This document shows positions 48,556-58,620 of a stretch of 64,000 bases of DNA, one piece after another. The translations under genes and the position numbers were made by a program. The notes below the pieces were generated by a model, which was given only the letters and a program-made list of their open reading frames with translations, ran no database searches and had not been told where the DNA came from. Source of the DNA: Subtercola boreus (lineage in GTDB: Bacteria > Actinomycetota > Actinomycetes > Actinomycetales > Microbacteriaceae); NCBI RefSeq assembly GCF_003399635.1, contig NZ_NBXB01000028.1, positions 101,474 to 165,473 of the forward strand. Direction: 5' to 3'. Position 1 is the stretch's first letter, and every line of letters starts with the position of its first letter.

Positions 48556-49524
48556 CTAGTCGGCTTCGACCGGGTGCGCTATCACTGTAGCACCTTTGAA
48601 GTCCACGGCCAGTACCCGGGAATCCCAGGGTGTCGTCGATGCTCTGGCGACGAGATCGACCGCCGCTAGGCGCTGGCCGGGGTCGCTGCAGAGCACGAGA
48701 ATGCTGGGGCCCGCACCGGAGACGACGGCCGGGAATCCCTCGGCCCGCAGCAGCCGGATGAGACGGTCGGTCTCGGGCATCGCTGCCGCACGGTAGCTCT
48801 GGTGCAGCTTGTCCTCCGTTGCCGCGAACAGCAGCTCGGGGCTCTGGATGAGGGCTGCGATCAACAGCGTCGAGCGCGACACGTTGAAGATCGCGTCTTC
48901 GTGCGGCACCGTCGCCGGCTGGAGGCTCCGCGCCAGCGCCGTCGACATCGTGGCCTGCGGCACGAGCACGAGCGGTGACACTCCACGGTGCACGATCAGC
49001 TTCTTGAACTGCGGTCCTTCGGGCGTGACCCAGGCGATGGTGAGGCCGCCGAACAGGGCGGGCGCCACGTTGTCGGGATGCCCTTCCAGCTCGGTCGCGC
49101 GGGCGAGGAGGCCGAGCGCGTCGATGTCGACGATGCCCTCCAGCAGGCCCTTCGCCGCCATGATGCCGCTCACGATGGCGGCTCCGGATGATCCGAGCCC
49201 CCGTCCGTGGGGAATCGAGTTGCGCGCAATGAGGTCGAGGCCCGGCATCGGCTGGCCGTAGGCGGCGAAGGTGTGCGCGATCGATTGCACGACGAGGTTG
49301 GATGCGTCGGTCGGCACTTCGCCGGCACCGACACCCCGGACATCCACCGTCGCACCGGGCTCGGCCCGAACCGTGACGGTCAGTTCGTCGTAGAGGGAGA
49401 GGGAGAGCCCGAGTGTGTCGAAGCCCGGCCCGAGGTTCGCCGAGGTGGCGGGAACCCGCACCGACACCGAGAGGCCAGCGGGAAGCGAGACGCCGATCGC
49501 GTACGGGGCCCCGGCCTCGCTCAT
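48556..49524 (-). CDS. thrB: Homoserine kinase
   Basis: 322 residues; the ATG overlaps the thrC stop (ATGA). GHMP-kinase motifs: [20 protein letters not shown] and the ATP loop [18 protein letters not shown]; the third motif is [13 protein letters not shown]. It phosphorylates homoserine for ThrC in the threonine pathway. Confidence 0.97.
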   Translation of the reverse strand: MSEAGAPYAIGVSLPAGLSVSVRVPATSANLGPGFDTLGLSLSLYDELTVTVRAEPGATVDVRGVGAGEVPTDASNLVVQSIAHTFAAYGQPMPGLDLIARNSIPHGRGLGSSGAAIVSGIMAAKGLLEGIVDIDALGLLARATELEGHPDNVAPALFGGLTIAWVTPEGPQFKKLIVHRGVSPLVLVPQATMSTALARSLQPATVPHEDAIFNVSRSTLLIAALIQSPELLFAATEDKLHQSYRAAAMPETDRLIRLLRAEGFPAVVSGAGPSILVLCSDPGQRLAAVDLVARASTTPWDSRVLAVDFKGATVIAHPVEAD

Positions 49525-50627
49525 GCGGTCGCCTTGCTGAGGCCGAGCACGCCCGCGATCTCCGAGACGTCGACCGGCACGATGGTCGGCGTGATGTCGC
49601 TGCCGTCGGCGGTGCGGAGCGCCCACTGCGGGTCTTTGAGACCGTGTCCGGTGACCGTCAGCACCACCGTCGCGCCGGCCGGGATCGCCCCGGCCTCTGC
49701 GCGCTCGAGCAGGCCCGCCACGCTGATGGCCGACGCGGGTTCGACGAAGATGCCGACCTCGGCCGACAGGATGCGGTGCGCCTCGAGGATCAGCTTGTCG
49801 CTGATGGCGCCGAAGTAGCCGTCGCTCGTCTCCCGGGCCTCGGTGGCGAATGCCCACGAGGCGGGGTTGCCGATGCGGATGGCGCTGGCGATGGTGTCGG
49901 GGTTCTTCACGACGTGGCCGAGCACGATCGGGGCACTGCCGGCGGCCTGGAAGCCGAACATGCGGGGCAGCTTCGTGGTGGCACCGCGTTCGAGCTCCTC
50001 GCTGTAGCCGCGGAAGTAGGCAGTGTAGTTACCCGCATTGCCGACCGGCACGATGTGGAAGTCGGGCGCATCCTGAAGCACCTCGACGACCTCGAAGGCA
50101 GCCGTCTTCTGGCCCTCGATGCGGTCGGGGTTCACAGAGTTCACGAGGTGCACCGGGTAGTTCGCCGCGAGCTCGCGGGCGATGTCGAGGCAGTCGTCGA
50201 AATTGCCCTGCACCTGCAGCAGCTCGGCGTCATGGGCGATGGCCTGGCTGAGCTTGCCCATCGCGATCTTGCCCTCGGGCACCAGCACGGCGGCCGTGAT
50301 GCCGGCGTGCGTCGCATACGCGGCAGCCGACGCGGAGGTGTTGCCGGTCGAGGCGCAGATGACGGCTTTCGCACCGTGCTCGACGGCCTTGGAGATGGCC
50401 ATCGTCATGCCGCGGTCCTTGAAGGAGCCCGTCGGGTTCATGCCCTCGAACTTGACCCAGACCTTCGCGCCCGTGCGGGCGGAGAGCGCCGGAGCGGGAA
50501 TGAGCGGGGTGCCACCCTCGCCGAGCGTGATGATCGGCGTCGCCTCGGTGATGTTCAGTCGGTCGGCGTACTCGTGCAGCACGCCTCTCCACTGCCGGGA
50601 CGGGATGCGGGGACTGTTCGGGGACAC
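49521..50627 (-). CDS. threonine synthase thrC: Threonine synthase
   Basis: 368 residues from a GTG that shares one base with the hom stop (TAGTG). Fold-type II PLP enzyme: the cofactor Lys is in [16 protein letters not shown], the phosphate cup is in [14 protein letters not shown], and [16 protein letters not shown] is the conserved substrate loop. It turns phosphohomoserine into threonine. The short actinobacterial form lacks the N-terminal extension of the E. coli enzyme. Confidence 0.97.
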   Translation of the reverse strand: MSPNSPRIPSRQWRGVLHEYADRLNITEATPIITLGEGGTPLIPAPALSARTGAKVWVKFEGMNPTGSFKDRGMTMAISKAVEHGAKAVICASTGNTSASAAAYATHAGITAAVLVPEGKIAMGKLSQAIAHDAELLQVQGNFDDCLDIARELAANYPVHLVNSVNPDRIEGQKTAAFEVVEVLQDAPDFHIVPVGNAGNYTAYFRGYSEELERGATTKLPRMFGFQAAGSAPIVLGHVVKNPDTIASAIRIGNPASWAFATEARETSDGYFGAISDKLILEAHRILSAEVGIFVEPASAISVAGLLERAEAGAIPAGATVVLTVTGHGLKDPQWALRTADGSDITPTIVPVDVSEIAGVLGLSKATA

Positions 50628-51964
50628 TAGGCTCCTTCAACTCTCATGACTGACGTGACGCGTGCGACGGCCGTGTTCCCGGCCAGGGAGGCGACGGTGG
50701 CCGCCAGGGCCTGTTCGCTCGCCCTGTGCGTGACGATTACTAGGGTAGCGGTCTCGGCAACGGTGGCCGGTGAAGCTGCGGGGCCCGCCGCGGCGGCGGA
50801 CGACTGTTCCAGCGTCTCGACCGAGACGTCATGGTCGCTGAAGATGCCGGCGATGGTCGCGAGCACGCCCGTGGCGTCGACCACTTCGAGAGTGATCTGG
50901 TAGCGGGTCTGCACCTTGCCGATGTCGACGACCGGCAGGTAGGCCGTGAACGACTCGCCCACGCCCGGCCCGCCCGCGACGTGTCGCCGCGCCGCCGAGA
51001 CCAGGTCGCCGAGAACTGCGGATGCCGTCTCGAGCCCGCCCGCTCCCGCTCCGTAGAACATCAGGTCGCCGGCCGCCTCGGCCTCGACGAAGACGGCGTT
51101 CTTGGCACCGTGCACGGCAGCGAGCGGGTGCAGCCTCGACACGAGGGCGGGATGCACCCTCGCCGAAATGCCCTCCTCGCCGGTGACCGGATCCACGACC
51201 CGCTCGCAGATGGCGAGCAGCTTCACGACGTAGCCCGCCCGACGCGCGCGCTCGACCTGGTCGGCGGTGATGGAGGTGATGCCCTCCCGGTGCACCGCCT
51301 CGACGGGCACCGCCGAGTGGAAGGCGAGACGGGCCAGGATGGCCGCCTTCTGCGCAGCGTCGAAACCCTCGATGTCTGCGGTGGGGTCGGCCTCTGCATA
51401 ACCCAGCGCCGTAGCGGTGGCCAGCGCGCCCTCGAGGGTGTCGCCGTCGACATCCATCCGGTCGAGGATGAAGTTGGTGGTGCCGTTCACGATTCCGAGG
51501 ATGCGCTTCACCCGGTCGCCGGCCAGGCTGTCCCGGAGCGGCCGGATGATCGGGATCGCGCCGCCCGCAGCAGCCTCGTAGTACAACTGCGCTCCGACCT
51601 GCTCGGCCGCTGCGAACAGCTCCGTGCCGTGCAGCGCGAGCAGGGCCTTGTTGCCGGTCACCACATCGGCGCCGGAGTTCAGCGCCTCGAGAATGTAGCT
51701 GCGCGCCGGCTCGATGCCACCCATCAGCTCGATCACGATGTCGGCCGAGAGGATCAGCGACTCGGCGTCGGTGGTGAACAGCTCCCTCGGCAGGCTCACG
51801 TGCCGTTCGGCATCCACATCCCGCACCGCGATGCCGACCAGCTCGAGCCCCGCACCGACCCGCGAGGCCAGTTCGTCGCCGTGCTCGAGCAGCAGTTGCG
51901 CGACGCGCGATCCGACGCTGCCGGCCCCGAGGAGGGCGATCTTGAGGTTGCGGTATTCGATCAT
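50627..51964 (-). CDS. hom: Homoserine dehydrogenase
   Basis: 445 residues. NAD(P)-binding [18 protein letters not shown], catalytic region [20 protein letters not shown] with the substrate Lys/Asp following in [17 protein letters not shown], and a C-terminal ACT domain ([20 protein letters not shown]) for threonine feedback. It makes homoserine from aspartate semialdehyde. The start overlaps the lysA stop (ATGA). Two Ala/Gly-rich inserts widen the ACT domain. Confidence 0.97.
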   Translation of the reverse strand: MIEYRNLKIALLGAGSVGSRVAQLLLEHGDELASRVGAGLELVGIAVRDVDAERHVSLPRELFTTDAESLILSADIVIELMGGIEPARSYILEALNSGADVVTGNKALLALHGTELFAAAEQVGAQLYYEAAAGGAIPIIRPLRDSLAGDRVKRILGIVNGTTNFILDRMDVDGDTLEGALATATALGYAEADPTADIEGFDAAQKAAILARLAFHSAVPVEAVHREGITSITADQVERARRAGYVVKLLAICERVVDPVTGEEGISARVHPALVSRLHPLAAVHGAKNAVFVEAEAAGDLMFYGAGAGGLETASAVLGDLVSAARRHVAGGPGVGESFTAYLPVVDIGKVQTRYQITLEVVDATGVLATIAGIFSDHDVSVETLEQSSAAAAGPAASPATVAETATLVIVTHRASEQALAATVASLAGNTAVARVTSVMRVEGA

Positions 51965-53478
51965 GAGACTCTCTGTGCGGTGGGGGCCTTGCGAGTGGCA
52001 GCTCCGATACCCGGATCGCGGGCAAGCAGATCGTCGATCGTCTCTCCCCGCATGATGAGCCGGGCCTCGCCGCCCAGCACGGCGACGACAGGGGGCCGGC
52101 CCAGGTAGTTGTAGTTGCTCGAGAGCGACCAGCAGTAGGCGCCGGTCGCCGCGACGGCGAGGGTGTCGCCCGGTTCGACGTCTCCCGGAAGGTAGTCGGC
52201 GTAGACCACGATGTCGCCGCTCTCGCAGTGCTTGCCGGCGATCCGCACGAGTGCCGGCTCCGCGCCGGAGCGGCGGTTGGCGAGGCGCACGGTGTAGTCG
52301 GCTCCGTAGAGGGCCGGCCGTGCGTTGTCGCTCATTCCGCCGTCGACGCTCACGTAGGTGCGCACGGCGGTGGGGCTCTGGATGCCCGTCATGTCAGTGT
52401 GCGTCATGTCAGTGTGCGTCATGTCAGTGTGCGTCAGCGCGGCATCCTGCGCGCCGGGCTCCCCCACGCTCACCGTCACCGGCTTGACCGTGCCGACGGT
52501 GTAGAGCGTCACCGTCGACGGACCGATGATCACCCGGCCGGGCTCGAACGCGAGATGCGGCACGGCGATGCCGAGACCGGCACACTCGACCGCCACGATG
52601 TCGGCGATCTGGCGTGCCAGCACGTCGACAGGGGTGGGATCGTCGACGCTCGTGTAGGCGATGCCGAAGCCGCCACCGAGGTTCAGTTCGGGGATCTCGC
52701 CGCCCGCGAGCAGTTCGGCGTGCAGGGCCAGCAAACGCGCGGCCGACTGCTCGAACCCCTCGGGCCCGAAGATCTGCGAGCCGATGTGGCAGTGCAGGCC
52801 GAGGAAGGCCAGGCCCGGGTGGCTCCGGATGCTCGCCACCACTGCCGGGGCGTCGGCCAGACTTATGCCGAACTTCTGGTCTTCGTGCGCCGTGGCTAAA
52901 AAGTCGTGAGTGTGGGCATGCACTCCGCTGTTCACGCGGAGGCGGACCGCCTGTACGCGACCGTGGCGCCGGGCGGCGGCAGCGATCCGTTCGACCTCGA
53001 TGGGCGAGTCGATCACGATCGCACCGATGCCGGCTTCGACGGCAGCATCGATCTCGGCGACGGACTTGTTGTTGCCGTGGAAACCCATCCGCGCTGGCGC
53101 CACACCCGCGGCCTGAGCGACGGCGAACTCCCCCGCGCTGCAGACATCGATGCTGAGGCCCTCGCCGGTCATCCACTCGGCGACAGCCGAACTGAGGAAC
53201 GCCTTGGCCGCGTAGTAGACGGTCACGCCGGTGCCGATGCGGGCGCACTCGCGCTCGAACGCCTCCCGGAAGCCGCGTGCGCGGGCACGGGCGTCGGCTT
53301 CGTCGACGACGTAGAGCGGGGTGCCGTGGGCGGCGATGAGTTCGGCGGCCGACACTCCCCCGAGCCGGAGCTCACCCGAGGGTGTGCGGTGGGCGTCCCC
53401 TGGCCAGACCGCGGTGGGGAGGTCGTTGGCGTCTTCCGGCTGCGACAGCCACACGGGAGCGAGCGGGTTGGCAGTCAT
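51961..53478 (-). CDS. lysA: Diaminopimelate decarboxylase
   Basis: 505 residues, longer than usual (about 420-470). Fold-type III PLP enzyme: cofactor Lys in VTVYYAAKAFLSSAVAEW, GFHGNNKSVAEI, LGLHCHIGSQIF, LNLGGGFGIAYT, LAFEPGRVIIGPS and the C-terminal GKHCESGDIV. It makes lysine from meso-DAP. Extra length comes partly from an insert holding three copies of HTDMT near residue 350. Lysine would be the likely substrate of the Pls-type NRPS elsewhere in the window. Confidence 0.97.
   Translation of the reverse strand: MTANPLAPVWLSQPEDANDLPTAVWPGDAHRTPSGELRLGGVSAAELIAAHGTPLYVVDEADARARARGFREAFERECARIGTGVTVYYAAKAFLSSAVAEWMTGEGLSIDVCSAGEFAVAQAAGVAPARMGFHGNNKSVAEIDAAVEAGIGAIVIDSPIEVERIAAAARRHGRVQAVRLRVNSGVHAHTHDFLATAHEDQKFGISLADAPAVVASIRSHPGLAFLGLHCHIGSQIFGPEGFEQSAARLLALHAELLAGGEIPELNLGGGFGIAYTSVDDPTPVDVLARQIADIVAVECAGLGIAVPHLAFEPGRVIIGPSTVTLYTVGTVKPVTVSVGEPGAQDAALTHTDMTHTDMTHTDMTGIQSPTAVRTYVSVDGGMSDNARPALYGADYTVRLANRRSGAEPALVRIAGKHCESGDIVVYADYLPGDVEPGDTLAVAATGAYCWSLSSNYNYLGRPPVVAVLGGEARLIMRGETIDDLLARDPGIGAATRKAPTAQRVS
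52391..52435. repeat. Three perfect 15-bp tandem repeats in lysA
   Basis: ATGTCAGTGTGCGTC is repeated three times without a mismatch, in frame, encoding HTDMT repeats in LysA. Being a multiple of three, changes in copy number would keep the frame, so this is a candidate variable-number repeat. Confidence 0.92.
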
Positions 53479-53617
53479 CGGGCACTTTCGGATGTGAGGC
53501 AGAGCGGTGGCAGGGGCGCTCAGGGCAGGCGAGGGATCAATAAAATCCTATCGGAAGCCGCGCGCGGGTGACGGATCGGGACTCGACGCTCGATGAGCAT
53601 TCCTCTATACTGAGGTT

Positions 53618-53965
53618 ATGTCGAAAACCTCTGACCTGCGGCCGTGGCTGGCCCTCTCGTTCGCCGCGATCGTGCTTCCGTTCACGCTGGCGGGGTGCAG
53701 CAGCGACAGTGGCACCCTCATGATGCCCGCCGAGGAGTTCGCGGGTCACGTGGCCGATGTGATGGTCGACCAGGAGAAGATCCCGCGACCGATCGTGACG
53801 TGTGGTGACTCGCCTGTCGAGATTGTCGATGGGGCCACCGTCCACTGTTTCTTCAGCGCGACCGAGGCGCCCACGGTGCTCTACGACTCTGTGACGACGA
53901 TCAGCGAGGTGAAGGGCGCCGACTTCCACATCGTGACAAAGGTCGATGCCGAGCCTCAGGGCTGA
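53618..53965 (+). CDS. DUF4333-like lipoprotein
   Basis: 115 residues. A signal peptide ends in the lipobox FTLAGC (Cys about 27). The mature part has two Cys that may pair (VTCGDSPVEIVDGATVHCFF), the pattern of DUF4333 proteins of actinobacterial cell envelopes. It diverges from lysA and its last 10 nt overlap the convergent LmeA-like gene end. Function unknown. Confidence 0.8.
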   Translation: MSKTSDLRPWLALSFAAIVLPFTLAGCSSDSGTLMMPAEEFAGHVADVMVDQEKIPRPIVTCGDSPVEIVDGATVHCFFSATEAPTVLYDSVTTISEVKGADFHIVTKVDAEPQG

Positions 53966-54753
53966 TTGCAGGTACCGGTGGTGTTCAGCGCATCGGCCGA
54001 GAGGAGGAGGTTCGTCGCCTCGGCGGTCACCGTCACCTGTCCGGTCGACGGCTCGATCGACGTCAGCTGCACGCGCTCGGGCAGGTACGTCGCCACACAG
54101 ATCGGCACGGGCTTCGAAACGATCGCCTTGAGCGCTCCGCCGACGTCGATCGACGCCGAGCCCGCAGACAGGGTCGCCCCGGTCGGCGTGAGCAGCACAT
54201 CCGGCCCGCTCGGAGTCGCCGTCGCCATGGCGTCGTAACCGAGGGTCAGCCCGAGAACGTCGAACGACCCCGAGTAGCCGATGGTTCCCTCGCCCAGCAC
54301 GATCTCGTTCGAGCCCGGCACCGTCAGGAACGAGTTCACCGCACCCTGCGACAGCGTGAGGCTTGCGACGGCCTCCGCGACCGGCTTCGCCTGGTCCGTC
54401 GGCACGCCGTGCGCCACGACGGTCGCCGCCACCGGCACACCGCCCACCGAGAGGTTCGTCGATGCGAGAGTCACGTCGTCGAAGCTGCCGGCGAGGTACT
54501 GCTGCAGGAACGAGGTGCCTCCGATGGTGACCGCCACGTCGCCGGTGACATTGCTGGGCAGGTTCTGGAGGATGCTGTCGCGCACCTTGCCCTCGGCGAA
54601 CGAGCGCAACGCGACATCGGCTACCACCACGGCGACGACGAGCAGCACGACGGCTACTGCGATGCCGATGATGACCCTGGTGCGCAGCCGCAGGGGCGCG
54701 CGCTTCGCCGTCCGGCCGACGACAGGGGCGCCGACGTGGGGTGCCTCGCTCAT
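53956..54753 (-). CDS. DUF2993/LmeA-family lipid-binding membrane-anchored protein
   Basis: 265 residues. An N-terminal membrane anchor (VIIGIAVAVVLLVVAVVVAD) is followed by a DUF2993 domain (about residues 50-255) with the opening FAEGKVRDSILQNLPSNVTG. In mycobacteria LmeA binds phospholipids and supports lipomannan elongation; the role here is inferred by family only. It begins 10 nt after the argS stop and may be cotranscribed with it. Confidence 0.85.
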   Translation of the reverse strand: MSEAPHVGAPVVGRTAKRAPLRLRTRVIIGIAVAVVLLVVAVVVADVALRSFAEGKVRDSILQNLPSNVTGDVAVTIGGTSFLQQYLAGSFDDVTLASTNLSVGGVPVAATVVAHGVPTDQAKPVAEAVASLTLSQGAVNSFLTVPGSNEIVLGEGTIGYSGSFDVLGLTLGYDAMATATPSGPDVLLTPTGATLSAGSASIDVGGALKAIVSKPVPICVATYLPERVQLTSIEPSTGQVTVTAEATNLLLSADALNTTGTCNQP

Positions 54754-54763
54754 GGCGGGGCCG

Positions 54764-56452
54764 CTACATCCGGTCGGGCGCGGAGACGCCGAGGAGGGCG
54801 AGTCCGTTGCGGATGACCTGGCCCGTGGCGTCGTTCAGCCACAGCCGGGTGCGGTGCAGGTCGGTCACCGGCTCGTCGCCGAGCGGCAGCACCCGGCAGC
54901 TCGCGTACCAGCGGTGGTAGTGGCCGGCGACCTCCTCGAGATACCGGGCGACGCGGTGCGGCTCGCGGAGTTCTGCAGCCTGTGCGACGATGCGCGGCAA
55001 CTCCTGCAGCGATCCGAGCAGTTCGGTCTCGGTCTCGTGGGTCAACAGGGCCGGTTCGAACGCGCTGCGGTCCACGCCCGCCGCCTCGGCGTTCTTCGCC
55101 ACCGAACGGGTGCGCGAGTGTGCGTACTGCACGTAGAACACGGGGTTGTCATTCGTGCGCTCCCGGAGCTTCTCACCGTCGAGGGAGAGCGGTGAGTCGG
55201 CGGGGTACCGGGCGAGTGAGTACCGCAGGGCATCCGCACCGACCCAGTTGAGCAGGTCGTCGAGTTCGACGATGTTGCCCGCGCGCTTCGACAGCTTCGC
55301 GCCGTTCAGGTTCACCAGCTGGCCGATGAGCACCTTGATGTTGACGTCGGGGTCGTCTCCCGCGGCGGCCGCGAGCGCCTTCAGGCGCCCGACATAACCG
55401 TGGTGATCGGCCCCCAGCAGGTAGATCTTCTCGGTGAAACCGCGATCCTTCTTGTTGAGGTAGTAGGCCGCGTCTGCTGCGAAGTAGGTGGTGATGCCGT
55501 TGCCGCGGGTGAGCACTCGGTCTTTGTCGTCGCCGAAGTCGGTGGTGCGCACCCAGACGGCGTCGTCCTTCTCGTAGACGTGACCCTGTTCGGCCAGGCG
55601 CACGGCCGCATCGTCGATCAGGCTCTTGCCGGTCGACGGGTCGGGCGCGTGGAGGCTCCGCTCCGAGAAGTACACGTCGAAGTGCACGTTGAAGTTCTCG
55701 AGCGAGGTCTTGATCTCCTCGAGCTGCTGCAAGTAGCCGAGGTCGCGCGCGATGGCGATCGCGTCGTCGTGCGGGAGGCTGAGCAGATCGGGGGCCTTCT
55801 CGAGCACGTGCGCCGCGAGCGACTGGATGTACTCCCCCGGATACCCGTTCTCCGGGGTCGGCTCGCCCTTGGCCGCTGCCAGGATCGAGGCACCGAAGTT
55901 GTCCATCTGGTTGCCGGCGTCGTTGATGTAGTACTCGGTCGTGACGTTCGCGCCAGTCGCGGTGAGCACACGCGCGATCGCGTCGCCGAGCGCGGCCCAG
56001 CGGGTGTGGCCGAGGTGCAATGGCCCGGTCGGGTTGGCCGACACGAACTCCATGTTGACGCTCAGCCCCTCGAGCACCTTCGTGTGACCGTAGTCGTCAC
56101 CCTGGTTCAGGATGCTGCGCACCACCTCACCGGCCGCGGCGGTGTCGAACGTGATGTTGATGAAGCCGGGGCCCGCGACATCCACCGCTCTGATGCCGTC
56201 GATGCTCTCGATCGCCGGGCGGAGCTCTTCGGCGAACGCCCGGGGGTTCGAAGCGACGCGCTTCGCGAGCTTCATGGCGATGTTCGAGGTCCAGTCGCCG
56301 TGGTCGCGGTTGCGCGGGCGCTCCAGCAGAACGTCGCCCAGGGTGATCGTCACGTCGGACCCGCGCTCGGCGAGCCGGGCGGTCACGATGTCGAACAGAA
56401 CGCTGGAGAGGTCTTCGGGAGTCACGGGCAGCAAGTCTATCGGAGTCGACAC
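54764..56452 (-). CDS. argS: Arginyl-tRNA synthetase
   Basis: 562 residues, class Ia. N-terminal Add-1 domain (about 1-110), HIGH-type motif NPTGPLHLGHTRWAALGDAI, KMSKS-type GAKLSKRAGNIV (near 390), and the C-terminal DALR helical domain ending LLGVSAPDRM. It charges tRNA-Arg; a tRNA-Arg gene lies just upstream. First gene of the block that continues in conserved order to lysA with two envelope genes inserted. Confidence 0.98.
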   Translation of the reverse strand: MSTPIDLLPVTPEDLSSVLFDIVTARLAERGSDVTITLGDVLLERPRNRDHGDWTSNIAMKLAKRVASNPRAFAEELRPAIESIDGIRAVDVAGPGFINITFDTAAAGEVVRSILNQGDDYGHTKVLEGLSVNMEFVSANPTGPLHLGHTRWAALGDAIARVLTATGANVTTEYYINDAGNQMDNFGASILAAAKGEPTPENGYPGEYIQSLAAHVLEKAPDLLSLPHDDAIAIARDLGYLQQLEEIKTSLENFNVHFDVYFSERSLHAPDPSTGKSLIDDAAVRLAEQGHVYEKDDAVWVRTTDFGDDKDRVLTRGNGITTYFAADAAYYLNKKDRGFTEKIYLLGADHHGYVGRLKALAAAAGDDPDVNIKVLIGQLVNLNGAKLSKRAGNIVELDDLLNWVGADALRYSLARYPADSPLSLDGEKLRERTNDNPVFYVQYAHSRTRSVAKNAEAAGVDRSAFEPALLTHETETELLGSLQELPRIVAQAAELREPHRVARYLEEVAGHYHRWYASCRVLPLGDEPVTDLHRTRLWLNDATGQVIRNGLALLGVSAPDRM

Positions 56453-56470
56453 ACCCGCCCCGGGGACTCG

Positions 56471-57265
56471 TCAGTGCAGCTGCACGAACTCCCGGGTGTC
56501 GTCGAGCGGAAGGGCATCCGCCGTCGCCGTCACCTCGAGTTCCTTCAGGCTCAGCCAGCCGCCGTGGTTGGTGAGGAAGGCCGTGTCGGCGGCATCCCGG
56601 CCCGTGGCGATGCGCACCAGGCTCTGCCGGGGGGCGAGCGCGGTCGCATCGACGATGTACCACTCGCCGTCGACGAACGCCTCGGCCACCGCATGGAAGT
56701 CCATCGGGCTGAGACCGGGCGCGTACACCGACACCAGGCGGGCCGGGATGTCGAGCCCCCGAAGCAGCGTGATCACCAGGTGTGCGTAGTCGCGGCAGAC
56801 GCCACGCCGGCTCAGAAGGGTTTGGATCGCCCCATCCGTCGGCAGGCTCGACCCCGGAACGTAGCTGAGCTTCTCGCCCACCCACGAACTCACGCTGTCG
56901 AGCAGCATGCGCCCCTCGAGCCCGGCGAACTCGGACCGGGCCGTCGGCAGCAGCGTGTCGGACTCGCAGTACCGGCTCGGGCGGAGGTAGGTGATGAGGT
57001 CGTTCTTCGTGACGGGAGCCTGCGCGGAGCTGCCTTCGACGACAGCCCAGTAGTTGAGCGTCAGGCGGCCCGCGTTCGCATCGAACTCGTGCAGGCGCGT
57101 GCCGTGCACGTCGAGGATGTCGACGGGTGTGATCGGCTGGCCGTTCCAGAGGTATTCCACCGTCTCCGACGCGAGTTTCACGTTGGCTGCGGTGGCGATC
57201 GAGAACACGAGGTTCGCAGGGGCGTCGATATCGCAGACGATGTGGGCGCTGACCGTTCGCTTCAT
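56471..57265 (-). CDS. Transglutaminase-like cysteine protease-fold protein
   Basis: 264 residues from ATG MKRTVSAHIVCDID, with AAAGGA 8 nt upstream. An N-terminal beta domain precedes the transglutaminase core with the Cys-His-Asp triad: LSRRGVCRDYAHL, MDFHAVAEAFVDGEWYIVDA. Bacterial members act as proteases or peptide-modifying enzymes; substrates here are unknown. It diverges from the tRNA-Arg gene. Confidence 0.87.
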   Translation of the reverse strand: MKRTVSAHIVCDIDAPANLVFSIATAANVKLASETVEYLWNGQPITPVDILDVHGTRLHEFDANAGRLTLNYWAVVEGSSAQAPVTKNDLITYLRPSRYCESDTLLPTARSEFAGLEGRMLLDSVSSWVGEKLSYVPGSSLPTDGAIQTLLSRRGVCRDYAHLVITLLRGLDIPARLVSVYAPGLSPMDFHAVAEAFVDGEWYIVDATALAPRQSLVRIATGRDAADTAFLTNHGGWLSLKELEVTATADALPLDDTREFVQLH

Positions 57266-57344
57266 GTCATGAATCCTTTCACGGATCCCGGAGGCGCTGA
57301 CACGAGCACCCCCGGGCCAGTGGTAGCCTTGACACCGCACTCCT

Positions 57345-57416
57345 GGCCCCATAGCTCAGGGGATAGAGCACTGCCCTCCGGAGGCAGGGGCGGCAGTTCG
57401 AATCTGCCTGGGGCCA
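57345..57416 (+). tRNA. tRNA-Arg (anticodon CCG)
   Basis: A full cloverleaf folds: acceptor GGCCCCA with TGGGGCC, D-arm GCTC/GAGC, anticodon stem CTGCC/GGCAG with loop CTCCGGA (anticodon CCG), variable loop GGGC, T-arm GGCAG TTCGAAT CTGCC, discriminator A. CCA is not encoded. The 3' half serves as the integration site of the element that follows. Confidence 0.96.
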
Positions 57417-57420
57417 CACA
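57386..57420. other. Inferred attachment site in the 3' end of tRNA-Arg
   Basis: The integrase gene ends only about 50 bp beyond the tRNA 3' end, the usual arrangement for tyrosine integrases that use the T-arm and acceptor end as core site. A second copy of this segment is not found in the rest of the window, so the other border lies beyond 64000 or has decayed. Exact core limits cannot be set. Confidence 0.55.
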
Positions 57421-57467
57421 GTCACAACCCGCATAAACACTGGGATCGAAGGGCCTCGGCCCTCTCT

Positions 57468-58619
57468 CTACACTGAGGACAATTCGCCGCGTGGCAACAC
57501 TTTGGCAACACTTGATCTTAGAATGGCCGCATCCAACGCCTCTGAAACGGTGTCGAGGTCGGAATCGAAAAGGTCTGAGTAGACATCGAGTGTCACCGCT
57601 GCCGAGGCGTGACCGAGCATCCTCTGAACGGCCTTCACGTTCGCCCCCGCACTGATCGCCAAACTCGCGGCCGTATGGCGCAGCTCGTGCGGTGTCAGTC
57701 CGTGCTCTCCGATGGTTTCTGAGGCCGCGGTAAGCCAGCCTCGGCGGAACACGCGGCCGCGTAGCCAACCCCCAGTGCGAGGGCTGGGAAAGGCGGGGCC
57801 GTCGATGTCGAGACCGTCGACGTGCACCCGCAGTTCGGCCAGGATCGAGGCCGGAACGGGAATCGATCGGGCCTCATAGTCTTTCGGTTTCGAGTCGTGC
57901 TGCACGCCCTCGACCTCAACGACGGTGTGCTGCACTTCCAGCCGGCCGCGCGCGAAGTCGATGTCCTTGACGCGAAGCCCCGAAAGCTCCCCCCAGCGAA
58001 GCCCGCAATAGGCCAGGACTCGCACGAGCAGACCGTATCCATTGCGGGCGCCGTTGAATTGACCGCGGCCGATGACATCGACGGCCGCGGCGAGGTCGCG
58101 CACCTGCTCGTGCGTCAAGTAACGCTTTGCGTTCGCATCGACCTTTGGCAGGTTCAGGCCGTGCGCGGGGTTCGCAGGCAACCTCCCGTCTTTCACCGCG
58201 AGCTGCAGGCTGCCCGATAGCACGTTGACGATCTTGCGGACGCTCGACGGCGACTGGGTGGCCGACAGTCCACCGGCCCACTCCTGGATTGTCTTGTGGT
58301 TCAGGTTCCCAATCGTGTACCCACCGAGACGCGGTTTGATGTGCCTTTCGACAATCCCCTCGGCCCGTTCGCGGGAGGTCATCCGCAGGTCTGACCGACC
58401 GGCCAGCCAATCGTCAAGCCACTGCCCCAGCGTCACCCGCGTCTTTCCGGGGTCGATATAGGCACCTTTGCTTTTATCGACCTCCACCCCAGCGAGGAAC
58501 AGCTCGGCCGACTTTTTCGTCGTGAAGCCTCGCTTCTGAGTCTGCTTGTGATCCGGCTTCCGGTACAGAACGCGGTACCTCTTGCCAGCCGCGATGACAT
58601 ACGGCTCGATGCTGCCCAT
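57468..58619 (-). CDS. Tyrosine-type site-specific integrase
   Basis: 383 residues. Arm-binding N-terminal domain (GKRYRVLYRKPDHKQTQKRG), SAM-like core-binding domain (about 65-165), and catalytic domain with Arg in YCGLRWGELSGLRV, HELRHTAASLAI (His, Arg), LGHASAAVTLDVY (His, nucleophile Tyr). It catalyses insertion into and excision from the tRNA-Arg gene. The ATG lies 1 nt after the repressor stop, so the two are cotranscribed. Confidence 0.95.
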   Translation of the reverse strand: MGSIEPYVIAAGKRYRVLYRKPDHKQTQKRGFTTKKSAELFLAGVEVDKSKGAYIDPGKTRVTLGQWLDDWLAGRSDLRMTSRERAEGIVERHIKPRLGGYTIGNLNHKTIQEWAGGLSATQSPSSVRKIVNVLSGSLQLAVKDGRLPANPAHGLNLPKVDANAKRYLTHEQVRDLAAAVDVIGRGQFNGARNGYGLLVRVLAYCGLRWGELSGLRVKDIDFARGRLEVQHTVVEVEGVQHDSKPKDYEARSIPVPASILAELRVHVDGLDIDGPAFPSPRTGGWLRGRVFRRGWLTAASETIGEHGLTPHELRHTAASLAISAGANVKAVQRMLGHASAAVTLDVYSDLFDSDLDTVSEALDAAILRSSVAKVLPRGELSSV

Positions 58620-58620
58620 C

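Noticed and set aside
52391..52435. Possible CRISPR-like array
   Set aside because: Repeats are 15 bp, directly adjacent, without spacers and in frame within lysA.
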